A stretch of 64,000 nt of DNA from Vicia villosa (taxonomy: Eukaryota; Streptophyta; Magnoliopsida; Fabales; Fabaceae): assembly GCF_029867415.1 (NCBI RefSeq), contig NC_081183.1, positions 192,603,563-192,667,562 of the forward strand, written 5' to 3'. Position 1 is the stretch's first letter, and each line of letters starts with the position of its first letter. This document shows, piece by piece, positions 22,735-35,722 of the stretch. The position numbers were made by a program, and so were the translations under genes. A model generated the notes under the pieces. The model saw only the letters and a list, made by a program, of their open reading frames with translations. It made no database searches and had not been told where the DNA came from.

Positions 22735-25068
22735 TTATTATAATTGTAAATAATATTTAAATAGAACATAATTACTATATTTTTTTTGAACAAACATAAT
22801 TACTATAACTACTATAATATTTAAATAGAATATAATTACATACTAATATTACTTATAATAGTTAAATAGAATATAATTATATAATTACTAAGAAAACATA
22901 ATTACTATAATTATTATTATTATTCATATCTAAATTCACGTAACCAAATTAATTTCCGCATTTAAATCTTCCAAATAAATTGAACCAAAAAACATATTTT
23001 GGTATATTTGTTTTTACCTTTTGCACACAAAATCCATTGCACAATGTAATGATAACAATAAGGTATTTTTACATAAATGACAAAAATTAATTATATAAAT
23101 TGTATATAATATATAAAATAAAATATTTTTGATGCAAAGAACCATTATAAATTGTCAAAACAGGACATACACTACAGCGACAATGACTTTAACATCCATC
23201 TCTCTCATTTCACTTCTTCAACCAAATTCATCTCTCTGTCTTTCTCATAAATCACAAACAACTTCCGGAAATACTCTTTTATGCATACTCCTTTTTTCTT
23301 TTATTAATTATTATGCTTCTAAAAGTCTCTTCAAGTCTATTGCAAGTCAATTCAAAGCAATCCATTTCAGCTGCAAAAGGGATTGTTATTGATAAATATG
23401 ACATCTTTACCTACAATCTTGGTCAGGTTTGTTGTTATTTTTTAGTGCTTGTCTGCTTTTTTCTTTGATTTAATTGCTTTGTTTTTCTATTAAAAATGAA
23501 GAATTAAATTAAGCTCAATGAGTGATGAATCTCCCGTATGTGTCAGTTTGTATTTTGAATGCAACGCAACACCTATATCTCTCTCATATTTTCTCTTATG
23601 GAGATTTTTGATTTCTCTCTGTTTTATTTACTTATTTTTGAGATTTTTGATTTCTCTCTCTTTCATGTTTGATTGTATTTATTTGTATTATGCTTATTAC
23701 CTTGATCTATATATTTGATCTTTTTAATGTATCGGTGATCAATATTATATTAATTGTTTCTTTTAGGTCGAAATATCTATGAATGTTTGATATTATTATC
23801 AAAATTATGGTTGAAAACTAGTCTTACACATTTTAGTTAGTGTATTTTTTGTTGAAATTTAAAGAGTTATATAAGTGTTAAAATTTGTAATTTTACTTTG
23901 TTGCTCTTAGCTTTCTTTTTGTATTTTGTTTTAATACATGCTATTTTTTTTCTTCATTCTCCTTTTGCTAAGCTTATTGTATTTTTTTAGCCGCTATGAA
24001 AAAATATTATTACTTCATGAATGATATATTTTATCTTATAGTGGTTAGGTTTAACTCTATTAATCTCTTTATTGTATTTTTAAGATGTGGGCTCAATGAT
24101 TCTTTTCATCTAAACATGATTACATATTTCTTATTTTCTCGCTTCAAGAGAAACCAACGTCATATAATCTACCATATTATAATGTAAGTGTCTTTCATTC
24201 TTATTTTCTCTCTCTGGTGAAACCAATTTTTTTTTTAAATTCCCCTAATTTAACACTAAACAAATAAAATTTAAATCACATATTTAAAAATGATAATATT
24301 TTGAATATTAAGATGAATTTTTGTTTTTCAAACAGAAAACTTTTTTTTCATTTGATTCAAAAAACATAATTTTTTTAATTTGATAAAATATAAACCATAT
24401 ATTAAAATAATAATATATCAACAAGGAAAGATATTTTTTTTATATATTTTAACTCTTAAAAAGGAATTTGGTATTAGGAAGTGGAATTTGCATTATGTTG
24501 CAAAATTGTATCTCTCTTAGTGGTGGTCCTTGCTTATCATGATTATGAGAAACTCGCAAAATAAATATTACTCCCTCATGTCCTATTTATAAGAAAAAAT
24601 TTACTTTTTAAATTCATTGAATAACTAGTATATTTGATGTATATATTGTCCAAATAAGTTATTCAATGTATCTAAATAGTAAATTTTTTCTTATACAAAA
24701 GCTCGAAGGTAGTGTTAATTAAGCCAATTAGAATTTGTCACATTCTTCACAGCCAATTTCCTTTCTTACCAAATATCAAATATAAAACTACCCTATTCAT
24801 TCTAAATTTCCACCATTATGCAATTCCTCTATAAAATCCTAAGCCCTCTCAACAATCCCAAATTCCCTCTAAATTTCTCGCTCTTTTCAACTGTAATGGA
24901 CATGCGTTCACCTGGTGTTGGTTTAATAGCCAACGAAAACATGCACCTCTAAATTGTTTTTGTTGACTAGATCATAGCCAACCAGGAGCTTCTCAGAGGA
25001 AACCATAACCAAGTAGAAGCATGTTCCTTGCAATTGAAAAATATGAGCAATTAAGAGAAAATTGGAGA
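22735..25068 (+). mobile_element. Long MULE-type terminal repeat, copy C
   Basis: Closely related to copy B from about 23990 onward (GAAAAATATTATTACTTCATG at 23998; GTGGTGGTCCTTGC; the GAATTGGAG end) and more loosely from 22735. It carries the same Stowaway MITE and is followed by the same palindromic MITE and TA array. It lacks the GCGCCATTT cluster and any transposase fragment, so it is a solo or truncated end. Confidence 0.7.
24571..24712. mobile_element. Stowaway-like MITE in copy C (142 bp)
   Basis: CTCCCTCATG end and AAGAAAAAATTTACTTTTTA arms. The left TA target (24569-24570) is intact; the right TA has mutated to TG. Confidence 0.78.
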
Positions 25069-25071
25069 CGT

Positions 25072-25298
25072 ATCAAATAAAAACTTTAGTTATTATGAGA
25101 ACTGACAACTTTTAATAATAATCATGCGATTTAAAATTAATGTCTCAGATTTCACTCAAATTTTAAGAGACAATAATTAATAGATAAATTCTGGTTTAAA
25201 TACATATCACATAAATACAGATCTGAGCATTGATTTTAAATCGTATGGTTGTTATTAAAAGTTCTTAGTTCTCATTATAACCAAAATTCTCATTTGAT
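25072..25298. mobile_element. Palindromic MITE, 227 bp (second copy)
   Basis: Near-identical to 15608-15834 and in the same position relative to the long repeat and a TA array. Shared by duplication rather than independent insertion. Confidence 0.8.
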
Positions 25299-25301
25299 AC
25301 A

Positions 25302-25449
<148 letters not shown>

Positions 25450-25769
25450 CATTTTCTCTTTGTTGTGGCTTATTCCTCCTCCTCTTTTGTAATGTTATTT
25501 TCTAATCAAAAGATTTTGATTAACTTAAAAAGTAATTATACACAAGGCGATTAAATAGGATCCAGCCCCAAAAACATCACAAAATGACAAAAACTATAAA
25601 GCTGATGAAACTGTTCTACCATTCTTCTAGTAATGTGTTTCCTAAACTTCAGGTTGGTTCAACCTCTATATACTATTGTATCTATGACTTTTTCTTCTAT
25701 ATTAGTGTTTACTACATTCTTTCGAAAACACTTATTATTTTTTTACCTCCAAATTTTATAAATTGCTTC

Positions 25770-26095
25770 AGTTGAGGCAAGTTTAATAAGCATAGATTTC
25801 CACCCACAACCTTTGTCTTTAGTCACAAGCCATTGTAGCTCATCTTTTCATTCATCCGGTTCATGCTTTATATTGATCCACTGAAGAACTTTTCTCCAAA
25901 TCCCCTTCAAAACAATATAGCCAAAAGAAAATATGTTGTGTAGTTTTAATTTGGGCACAAAAGCAGCAGGTATTGTTATTCAATATACCAAACCTTTTGA
26001 GTCTCTCACGGGTGGTCAGACGCTCATGGCATGCAAGCCATTACACAAATTCAGCTCTAGGACAAGCCAAATTATCCACAAGTTTTATTAATAAA
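25770..26095 (-). pseudogene. LINE zinc-binding RT tail (zf-RVT) fragment
   Basis: The minus strand reads, with stops and frame changes, WLACHERLTTRERLKRFGIL, then NNNTCCFCAQ and TTQHIFF. This is the C-terminal zinc-binding region of plant L1-type LINE ORF2 (PF13966), with its paired cysteines and the following His. It continues through a degraded stretch to about 25775. The upstream reverse transcriptase part of the same type lies at 28300-28860, about 2.2 kb away on the same strand, so other DNA separates the halves. Not functional. Confidence 0.75.
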
Positions 26096-27720
26096 AAAAA
26101 TAAGTATGTTATTGTGACCACTCTAAACAATAGTTAATTAAATTGACAGATAATAATTTACATTTTATACATTAAACTTTTATTTTCCCTCTCATAGTTT
26201 CTTTTCTTTTCTCTCAATTTTCTTTAAAATACTAAAAATAATTTGTTAAAATAATGAATGTTTGGATTGTACTACTTTTAGATTTTAAAATATCCTTTAA
26301 TAAAAATAAATTCAAGTGTATATTTGAATAAAAACATATTTTCAATATATCTTCTAATTATTTAAAGATTAACTTTAGTAAATATCTAATTCGTTAATTT
26401 TTGTTTTCGCAGGTCATTTTCAATCTATTTTAACAACTTCCATATTTTAGATATTCATTTATTTTTAATATTGATTTGTTGGATCATAATAGAAATCTAA
26501 ATTTGAATAGTCTTTAATTGTTTGAGTGTTTAGATCTTTTTATATATTTTGTAATTCATGTTTATATTGATTGTATAGTGGCATTTATTTAGATCAAATG
26601 TGTTGCAACGACTAGTAGCATTTATTAAATTTCATTAGTTTTTTTAGTTTAAATTTCGCAAGTATCTAAAGAGTTTAATAATATAAATGAGTTGTTGAAC
26701 TTAGAATTAATTGACACAACACATCGAAATAGATGCATATGCATCTAAATTGAACAAATTATCTTTTACAAATTATTTTCTTAAACATACTTCAAAACAA
26801 GATACAATACTATTTGATCTTTATTCATCTAATGACAATAAAAAAAGACTAAAGGATCTTGTAATTCAGGTTATTCTCTTTAATTTTAATTAATTAATAT
26901 TATTTTAATACATGTTTAATAATTTTAAATACGTTTATGATGTTTCAATTGAATTTCAAACCTAAATTTCTTTATTATTTTCACTTAATCTTTCTCTTTT
27001 TTTTTTTTTTTTAAAGTTATCTCTCTCTTACCTCTCCAAATTCCCAAACACACCTCAATTATATGAGATATTTTTGAACATTCAAAATCATATAAAATAA
27101 ATTGCAACGTATACCTCTAAATTAATTATCATTCCAATTTTTCTGTTGGATTTCCAATGCTCATTCTTCATGACAACTTCATCTTTGATATATACTAATC
27201 TCCATATCTCTTTATCTTTTTATTCTTTGTTATGCATTTCTTTTCATTAAAACTAAGTCAAGTAGAAGAGATCTTCTCCACAATGATTTAAAGCATCAAG
27301 AGTAAAATGACATACCTGAGAAAATTTTGAACTAAATTAAAAGAAATTGATATTTTTTTCCCTTGGGTGCTTGTCTCTAGTATGTACTAGCTCTTTTCTT
27401 GCATGTGTGTGTGCGAGAGTTGAATAGAGTGAGAAAAAACGATAGGAGTGGTCGCCTTTAAGTCAGAATGTGTTTCCTAAAGTGTTGTAACGGGTCTCTC
27501 GTTAGGAAAGGTTATCTGCACTAGTCGAGAGCTCGTGCTTTGGCTTTTGGGATTTTCTCCGAGTATTAGGTGAGAATAGGCATGGCCAAAGTGCCTTTAG
27601 CAAACCTTATTTTCTTGTCTTGGCATTTTTCTTTCATCATTGTGAATTTTTTAATATAAAAATCTACTTAAAAAATTATAAAAATTGATTGGGTTTCCCC
27701 GAAACAAGCGCTTGTTGAAC
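26096..27720. other. AT-rich DNA separating two LINE fragments
   Basis: No gene identified. From 27370 to 27620 the base composition rises (TAACGGGTCTCTCGTTAGG, GTCGAGAGCTCG), but I recognise no family. The stretch plus the gypsy fragment that follows is presumably inserted material. Confidence 0.5.
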
Positions 27721-27739
27721 GTTAATAGCATGACGATAG

Positions 27740-28060
27740 TTAGGGCCACGTAATACCTATTAACTTAAAACATACCTCACCATATTTGATTCTAACTTTC
27801 ACTTGACTTTTATCAATGTCCACCAACATTCTTGTGGTCTTCATGAATGGACACTCTAGAATGAGAGGTATCTTTGGGCTGACCTCAATGACTAGCACCA
27901 TGAAATCTACATGAAATAGGAACTTGTCAATATTGATTAGTGCATCTTTAATAGTTTCCATTGACTTCATGTAAGTTTTGTCATACTTCTACGGTGTTGT
28001 TGTAGTTGACTCAATTTCAAGGTCCCCAATTATTTTTGCCATTAATAATGGTATTATGTT
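27740..28060 (-). pseudogene. Ty3/gypsy aspartic protease fragment
   Basis: The minus strand reads SVNIIPLLMAKIIGDLEI, a stop, then ALINIDKFLFHVDFMVL, IPLILECPFMKTTRMLVDI and VKVRIKYG. This matches the C-terminal half of retropepsin-like proteases in legume gypsy (Cyclops/Athila-like) polyproteins, where the family has IPLILGRPFL..GR.LIDV. The catalytic DTG/DSG turn is not present. A 76-residue open frame remains at 27740-27970. A short relic, inactive. Confidence 0.7.
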
Positions 28061-28299
28061 CACACTTTCACACATGTGAATGCATTTCTAAGGTCAACTT
28101 TAGAATCAATGAACTTTCACACATGTAAATGGTGTTAATGGGTATCGAACAAATGAACTTTCCTTGTTTCACTACGTGTGTTTATTTCAACGGTGCTGAT
28201 ATGTAGCACGTTTTTTAGTTTATTACCATGATCATTAGCTCATGGTTGTTAGAAGCTCACTTACTACCATACTCTTAGTTACCACATACCATCACCTGT

Positions 28300-28860
28300 G
28301 GTTAAATATGTATGCCAATTGTGGATAAAAGTTCTTTTTGTAGTAATGGACATGCCATATTAAAGAAGAAATATGAAGTATAATTGATTTTTTGTCCCTG
28401 AAGTATCTACTTATAAGCATCGAAGACCATTGATTATTGATAACCATCCAACTTCCAACAAAGAGATAAATAATCAAGTTTGTTTATTGTCTTAATATCT
28501 CTCAGACCAAGACCTCCTTTAAATAAAGGTGGGCAAATGACCTTCTAAGATGTAGTAATCAACTTTCTATTGTTTATGGTACCTCTCCACGCACAATTTC
28601 TAATACAAGAATTTAGTTTATTAAGAAGATGTAAATCCTAAAAACAATATAGAAGCATGTCTTGTATGACTGACTAAACCAATTGAACCATATCTATCAT
28701 AGAAAGAAAGTATCTCTTTCAAGTAGTTAATTTGGCTAATACTCTATATATCTATGATCAAAAGAAGAGAAGTTATACATTTTCCTTGTAAATATAAAAA
28801 CTCCAAAATATTTAAAAGATGTTTGTCCCACAATGAATTCAAACATATATGCAATATGTC
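28300..28860 (-). pseudogene. LINE reverse transcriptase C-terminal fragment
   Basis: Across several frames the minus strand reads CIRNFLW, NNRKLITTSWKVIC, PLFKGGLGLRDIKTINKLDY and WKLDGYQSS. The W..IC.P...GGLGLRD...N block is the hallmark of the region after the RT palm in plant L1 LINEs. Stops and shifts are frequent. Together with 25770-26095 it forms a split ORF2 remnant. Confidence 0.75.
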
Positions 28861-28944
28861 ATAGCGGCGACGTTTATTACCAGATTACATACTATTTTTT
28901 AGTATAAATTTTATATAAATTAAACTATAAATAAATAAAATAGC

Positions 28945-29742
28945 TGTTGTTTTTCGGTTTTAAAAATTGCCACAAAGAAAATTATTGGGACGAGTCGCGT
29001 ACTAGGTCGCTTTCTTTAAGACGTTTCGCCGTACTGCCAATAATTATGCAATGCAGTTCGAGATTCAACGACGTCTCCAGGATAAAACAGTCTGTTCAGA
29101 GAATACAAGTATCACTTGCACTGTGATAGATCGTTCGAAGTAAACCTTCAGATGGTATAGTAACCAGTCGTAGTAGCTGGAATTAATCTAGTCGAAAACA
29201 GAGAAAAAAGAATGTAGATGAAGCAGAGTAGGAAGAGAGAAGAGAGAAGAGAGAATTCGAATGTGAATTCTAGAGTACGTTGCAAATGAATGGAAGGACT
29301 CTATTTATAGGCAACAGATCCAACTGAGGGGAAAAAATTGTGGGCAAAAAAACTGTGGGAGAGTAGAATCGGCAAAGTCAAAGTAGCCGTTTTCACTTGG
29401 TCAATAAGTCACACGTATGACTCTTGGTGGGCAAGTGAACAAGTCAAAATTTAGGTTAAGACTTGGTCTAAGTAGGACACATCACCATTTCGTAATTAAT
29501 TAATATTAAATATTAATGAATTTCCTACTATTAAATAATAGTATTTAATTTTTCAATGAATCAATTAATTAACTAATCACAATTAATTTACACTACTAAT
29601 ATTTGTGTTCCCTCCAATGTGGGATTAAAAGGAATCTTTTCAAATTCATTTCCATATTAATTCTTACTTGTGTTCATTTATTGCCCATTTAAAATCATTC
29701 CAACTCCTACTCTAAGTTAACATCGTTCCAAGAATTCTAACA
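28945..29742 (-). mobile_element. Solo LTR with exact ATAGC duplication (798 bp)
   Basis: On the minus strand it begins TGTTAGAATTCTTGG and ends AAAACAACA. The 5-bp sequence ATAGC flanks it at 28940-28944 and 29743-29747. A minus-strand promoter CCTATAAATAGAG lies at about 29300-29312. No internal region, so a recombinant solo LTR. The superfamily (copia or gypsy) cannot be decided from the LTR alone. Confidence 0.9.
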
Positions 29743-29747
29743 ATAGC

Positions 29748-30813
29748 TAATAATTTCTAAAGAAATAAATATATTAAATATCACTAATTCCATGAAATCA
29801 TCCATATCAAATAAGGATCTGAGTTTTGGTATAAGAAATGATTAGTTTTTCATGAATCTTTGAATAATTATGATGATATATCTGGCTTTGACAAAGACAA
29901 AACATTCACGCAAAACTTATTTGAAAAAAATAGTACTCCAAAGTAAAGGTGATAATAATACAAAAAAAGGGGCCTGTTTCTAACTAAGATGCTTCTTTTC
30001 ACTTTTTATCAGTGATTATACAAAAGTGCTGATGTTTTGTATTCCTCGTGTCCTAGCTAAACAATCAGGCTCCAGAAAGCCATGGCCATTGGACATGTAG
30101 AGTACAGACACTTGACCCCAAATATTCAACTTTTTGAGCTTTTTTTTATCCTTTTGGTTACCAAATCCAAAATAAATTTTTATTTTCTCATTTTTCTTGA
30201 ATCATGCTTCTCATCATCGCATCACCACCATGTAATAGTGAATGTTGATTGAACTATTTAGGTGATGTTTTTTTTTTTTTTTTATAGTTAAAAATTGAAT
30301 ATAACTCGTGCAGTAGAGTAAACTTTAAATTCTTGAGTTTTGTGAGTGAAATGAGCAATAAATTCTTTCTTAAATCTTTGATTAAATTAGAAGAGATAAC
30401 TTATCTCATCTAAATATTTTACAAATATTTTGAAGTAAAGTAATTATTTATTCTAAAGAGGAAAATATTACATTTCTATCTAAAATTTTAAGACATTAAA
30501 TATATGAATCACATTTTCTTATAAATATAATATTATGTACATTTATATGCAATGTGTGATATGATCACTTAAACATGAACTTAAAAATACCTCTTACAAC
30601 GAGTTCGATTTTTTATAAGAACAATAATTGATCAACATCATGATCTCTCGACACGAATTATAGATTACCAGTGCTTCATTCCCCTAGAAACCTGAGTGCG
30701 AAAAAGCAAAAAAAAGATGTATCTCTCACAAGTATATTTCCACCTCCTTTGACAAAATCCAACAAAATATTCACAAGTGTAACATAACCGTTCAACATTG
30801 AACTCAATAATTG
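29748..30813. other. No recognisable gene
   Basis: AT-rich, with no coding resemblance or bounded repeat. Confidence 0.6.
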
Positions 30814-31351
30814 TGTGCACAAGTGTCAGTTGTTAGTCTCATATTGTTTGAAAAAGTGAAGGTTTACTATTTTATAAATGAGAGGACTCATACACCAACC
30901 ACCTTAAAGTTTTTGGTGAATATGTGGTGTCTCTTTCACTTGTGTGTTGCTCTTGACTCAATGTGGATGCTCCTCTTGATGACCCAATAGTGATATCAAA
31001 GCCGATAATTCAACTAAGGGATTGGTTCCTTGTATTGAAAGTCTTCCTGACATGGTGATGGTCAGGCGGCGTGTCCCGTTGAAGTGCCCACAACTGCAGA
31101 ATAAGTATGTGGATGAAAGATCTTCCGTTTGAGGGGGATCATAGTGGATAAACTTCCACTTGATGGGGATATTATTATACACAAGTGTGAGTTATTAGTC
31201 TCACATTGCTTGAAAAAGTAGAAGTTGAGCACTTTATAAATAAGAGGACTTATACACCGGTCACCTTAAGGTTTTGGATGAATATGTGACGTCTCTCTCA
31301 CTTGTGTGTTCCTCTTGACCAAATGTGAATGCTCCTCATGGTGACTCAATA
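30814..31351 (+). mobile_element. TRIM (miniature LTR retrotransposon), about 540 bp
   Basis: Two direct repeats of about 165 bp (about 30824-30989 and 31186-31351) share TTAGTCTCAYATTG, GAGGACTYATACACC, CACCTTAARG and ACTTGTGTGTTSCTCTTGAC. Directly after the first is TGATATCAAAGCC (30991-31003), matching the initiator-Met tRNA primer-binding site TGGTATCAGAGCC at 11 of 13 positions. A purine-rich tract precedes the second repeat. The 180-bp interior is non-coding. Target duplication not clean (ACAAG/ACAAT at the candidate ends). Confidence 0.85.
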
Positions 31352-31950
31352 ACAATCTCTCCTTTAAAAGAGAATTTTTTTTTTTGTTTGAAAAAATAGA
31401 ATAAAAAATACAATCATAACACAATGATATAATGTGAAAACTCCAAAATCGAAAAACAAACCATAATAGTTGTCAAATGGCAGCCGTAGAATAACATGTA
31501 AAAAATTGTTATAATACATAGACTATCCCCAAACATTCATATGCTAAAATTGATTTTTCTTTTTTCTTTACATTATTAAAGGGTATGACACTTCTTCAAC
31601 ATGTATATTTTCATCCAATACCACCTTCTATAATAAAGTCCAAATTAATATTGATCTCGCGCTCTCCACCAAACCAAACCATACTATCATACCACTGATT
31701 GAAGAGTCTAAGGAAGTTAGGAAAACAACTGGCCAATGATCCATAACCATAAGTCTATGTTTTGGGTGTTTTTATTATTTGATGACGTAATTTATATAAT
31801 TTGATACAAGTTTATGAACATGATATTTTATTATGGTTAAAATTTCTCAACTAGACATATTATGTATTGAGTAAGGGAGAAGCACAATTTTGTATTTTCC
31901 AATCATTTTTACTTAAATAGGAGGCTTGCATTGTCCATTTCGGGGCTTCC
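31352..31950. other. No recognisable gene
   Basis: AT-rich spacer. Its last part (from about 31840) resembles the lead-in to the second RT pseudogene (about 43790; GACACAATTTTGTATTG), so it may belong to that element. Confidence 0.5.
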
Positions 31951-33800
31951 ATTGTTGCATAATGGTAAGGATGAGAGCAAGAGTATTTCTCCTATGGTGT
32001 CACATCTTAAGAACGGAAAAGTTCATTACATAAATTCATTGAGAATGATAAGAAATTGTGTTATGGCATTGGATGAGTCTATAAGGGTGGCTGAACAATG
32101 ATAATGTGGAAGATGTATTAGCATTCATGCCATGAGTCGGGCATGTCATCATCCTGATGGTATGGTTTGTGTTACTCATGGAATTAGATGTCATGGGTAT
32201 CATAAAACCATCCACAAGTCACCCTGATAACCTCAATGCAATCGAGGAGCCTTTTTTGGATCCAAGGTTGTTAGAGAGAATCATCACAATAGTTATCTTC
32301 ACCATGAAGATTATACCTCTTAGGTGTCGTCTTGATTTCTCTCAAGTATTATAAGATGATCTTTATAAGATGGTTGCTAAGCCGGGATTTGTAGGTGCTT
32401 GGACTTGGTTATTACTTCTTCCTCGTTTCACTTTAAAGGAGGTTAAACTTCAGAATAGGCGTACTTAAGTTATGGATCATTGGCCAGTTGTTTAGATCAT
32501 GTTGATACTATCTTTAGGTGTATTAAATCATTTCCTAAAGGGAAATCATGTGGTAGAGATGGATTACAAGCATAATATATATTCTGTGGAGAAAGCTTTG
32601 TTGTGGTAAGATATATTTTATGTGTAATAACTCTAGTTGTTAACATATGGCTAGGAGGAAGATGTCTGATGAGCTTGACATAGTTTTTTTCCTTTGCGCC
32701 CTTGACTCCCTTATTAAAGTCTGATGGTGGGATATTGCCGATTATTATGGGTTCTATTTGGAGGCAGTTGGTATCCAAGGTTGCTATGAAAGGGGTCGTT
32801 ATTGATGTGGCACAATATCTCAATGACTTTTAGTTTGGGGTTAGACTATCGGGTGGTATTGAGGTCATTTTTCTTAGTTCCAACAGGGTGTTAAGAGAGG
32901 GACATGGAGATGCTTCTTTGACTAATCTCACGGTAGATTTTTCGAATGCTTTCAACAGGTAGATCAGTCATCCCTTCTGCGCGAGGTGAGCGTGAGATGC
33001 CCATATATTTCTTTGTGGTTGAGTTTCTTTATAGTTAAGCATCGATGTTGTACCTTGGGGTGGACATATCATCCCAGCCACTAGAGTGAAATAAGATCAC
33101 CAGTTAGGGTCTCTCTTTTTTGCTTTTGTGTTACACCTACTCATTCATTAGACCAAAGTTAATTATAAGATTCTTCTTCATGCCTAGTATCTTGATGATG
33201 AGACCATCATAGGAGATTCAGAGGAGGTGGCCAAAGCCCTTGATATTATTTGGGAGACGGATCCAAGATTAGGTATCGACTTAAATATTCATAAGACTGA
33301 GATCTTTTGGCCTTCGTGTGATGGTAATAAACTTCATGCAGGATTGTTCTCTTCGGGCATTAGGAGAATGATGTTCGTGTTGCTTAGATGGGCTGTTAGT
33401 TAAGATGGAGGCTTTATTGAGGGGTTGTCCATGAAGAGCGATGTTATGGCTATTGAGTTATTGCATCTTTTTCCACAACTAAGAAATCTTTAGAGTGAGC
33501 TTTTTCTACTTTGATTATGTATGAGTAGCGCAAAACTGTTTTCTTATCTAAGAATGTGTCAACCTAATCACATGGAGGAAGCAACAATTTGATTTTATAA
33601 AAAGCTCTGAATAGTTGTTGAAGACATCGTAGTTGGTGGAGATCCTTTCTTCGGGAACCTCCTATGAAGGCTGGTTTTTTTATCCATTATAGTTGAGGGA
33701 TTGAAGTTGTAATTGACTAGAGATTGCCTCATAGACTTATGTAACTTCTAGATTTCAATCTTAGATATTAGAATATCATATATTGAGAGACAATATAATA
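31951..33800 (+). pseudogene. Non-LTR-type reverse transcriptase pseudogene, copy 1
   Basis: Reading through many stops and shifts, the plus strand gives IKSFPKGKSCGRDGLQA, FAPLTPLLKSDGGILPI, SIWRQLVSKVAMKGV, LTVDFSNAFNR, LFFAFVLH, the catalytic box YLDDETIIGDSEEVAKALDI (YLDD at 33188-33199) and LNIHKTEIFWPSCDGNKL, then MEEATI and VEDIVVGGDPFFGNL. This is a dispersed plant RT family with a YLDD box and a VQQGDPLGPLLFALVLHP-type segment. The Q-G of that box has mutated here. No endonuclease domain was identified. Clearly dead; related to 43800-45480. Confidence 0.8.
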
Positions 33801-34483
33801 TATGTTTTGCACGAAAAAAAAGACAATATAATATATAATATATAGTATGTACTTTGATTTTGAAAGAACTTTAGAAGATTTTAATGTTAGGATTCCAAAT
33901 TTTGACGTTATCATTGTTGAATCCAAAACATATCCACTCAACTCATTTTCTCCCGTTTTCCAAACAATGTAACACTGAAACATTAAATAATTTTGAGGTG
34001 CTACCATTCTATGATATTTTATCAAGCAATTGCATGTGTTTAAAAAATGAGTATTGAAGCAAAACAGGTAGAGAAAATGACATGTTCAATTTAATGCCAT
34101 GTTACAGAAGCAGATGTTTTGCTTCTGAATACAACAAATTAGTTTCAAGAGATTTTGTCCTTTCTGTTTCAGAAATCAGAACTGCCGATCATTATTTGTT
34201 GAAAAGTTCTTTTCAATAAAAATAGACAATGCATCGACCTATAATATTGTCGCTTGAGCTAACAGCATCACTGTATGACTAATTATAATTTTTTTTCAAA
34301 ATAATAAAATTTATACAAATATATAAGATAAACATGAGATAAAAGTTGTATTTTTAAAAACTACATTTATATGATATACAACATTATTATTCATTAGTCT
34401 TTATTTTGTTTTAAAAGATCAATTGTTTTTTGTGCTAAAAAATCAATAATTTAAAAAATAAATCGTACAAAAATATGTCAATG

Positions 34484-34534
34484 GTCTGAACACATTTTTT
34501 TTAGGCTTTCGCACCGGTTTCCGACCTACATAGG
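34484..34534 (-). repeat. Partial SINE tail with its own target-site copy
   Basis: GTCTGAACACAT (34484-34495) is followed by a T-run and 30 bp (TTTCGCACCGGTTTCCGACC) that repeat the tail region of the SINE starting at 34547. It is either a tail-only insertion or a local duplication. Confidence 0.75.
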
Positions 34535-34734
34535 GTCTGAACACATTTTTTTTAGGCGTTCACACCAGTTTTCGACCTACATAATAGTTCGACTAATCCG
34601 GCTTGTGCTACGGAGGCACGTGCACTGGCCAAGCGTTGTTTCTACCAAGAATCGAACTCAATATTTCTCGAATATCGTTTTTTGAAAAGACTCATTTGTC
34701 ACTCAAGCCCAAACGTTTGACTGTCTGAACACAT
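34535..34734 (-). mobile_element. SINE with 12-bp target duplication
   Basis: GTCTGAACACAT occurs at 34535-34546 and 34723-34734, bracketing a 176-bp body. The T-run at the left is a minus-strand poly(A) tail. On the minus strand, GAGTTCGATTC (about 34655) fits an RNA polymerase III B box, and GGGCTTGAGTG near the 5' end could be a weak A box. The body also contains CCGGATTAGTCG, common in legume SINE-like repeats. A tRNA origin is inferred, not shown. Confidence 0.75.
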
Positions 34735-35333
34735 ATTTGAATCATTAAAACACTTTCTTAAATAATTAAATTTAAAATATTTTTTTTTTGTCATTATCAT
34801 TTAATTTATTAGGTCACCATGTATTGTATAAAATTTGATTGATTAATTATGAAAGATAAGGAAGAAAGACAACAACTGTTTTCTGTTCTGTTATTTTTGA
34901 AATGAAAAAGATTGATAATATCTGGTAGTACTGAAGAAATTAAGATGTGCTAGCTTGCTGGAACAGGACGTATCACTTACAATAAGGGTGATTGAAAACG
35001 ACAAACAGTTTATGTTATCTCAATTTAGTTAGCTTATATAGCTACTATTTGGGTCCTACTCTCTATCTCTAAAACATTAATGTGTTTCCAACTATTAATT
35101 GATTTGTGATTAGAAAATATTTAATCATCATACTCTATGTGTTTGTTATACTCCGAAATTTGAAAGATATTTCAAACAAGCTTATAAAATGTGTCAAAGA
35201 GAGAGCATCATAGACCTGGCTAAAATGTGGATGAAATATGTTGCTCGGCTTTATATTTTCTAATTCAATCAAAACATTTAATATTTGTTTTTGCTAAAAC
35301 TTAGCCTAACCTTTTTAAATAATGTTTTATGTT
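34735..35333. other. No recognisable gene
   Basis: AT-rich spacer between the SINE and the PMD-bearing transposon. Confidence 0.6.
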
Positions 35334-35412
35334 CTCAATTAAGGAGATTTTTTTGGCCACCTCCCAACCTTTTAGTTCACCTCTGGTGAAAAATCCAAAC
35401 TACCCCTGACTT

Positions 35413-35560
35413 CGGAAATGCATTTCCGAAATGCAAGAAAAAGGTGTTTTCGGAGATGCATCTCCGAAAGCGCCTTTTTTTTTTGAAAAAATTGTCTTAT
35501 TTCGGAAGTTCATTTTCGAAAACAGCATTTCGGAAGTTTATTTCCGAAATACTGCGCGTT
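35413..35560. repeat. Left subterminal palindrome array
   Basis: Four imperfect palindromes of the type TTCGGAAATGCATTTCCGAA lie at about 35418, 35449, 35502 and 35528, with variants GAGATGCATCTC and AAGTTTATTT at the centre. Such arrays in subterminal DNA may bind the transposase. Confidence 0.85.
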
Positions 35561-35722
35561 TTGCAGATTTAGCAAAACACTCCCCCTCCCCCATTCATTT
35601 ATCCTAATTCAACATCAAACACAACCAAAGGAGAAATTTTGTGCAAACACTTCCAAGGCTACATCAAAGGCTCCAATAAGCTTCCTATACTACATTAAAA
35701 AGCACTCCAATCTCTTCAATCG

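Noticed and set aside
30958..31182. 74-codon minus-strand frame
   Set aside because: Sits in the TRIM interior, on the strand opposite to its primer-binding site.
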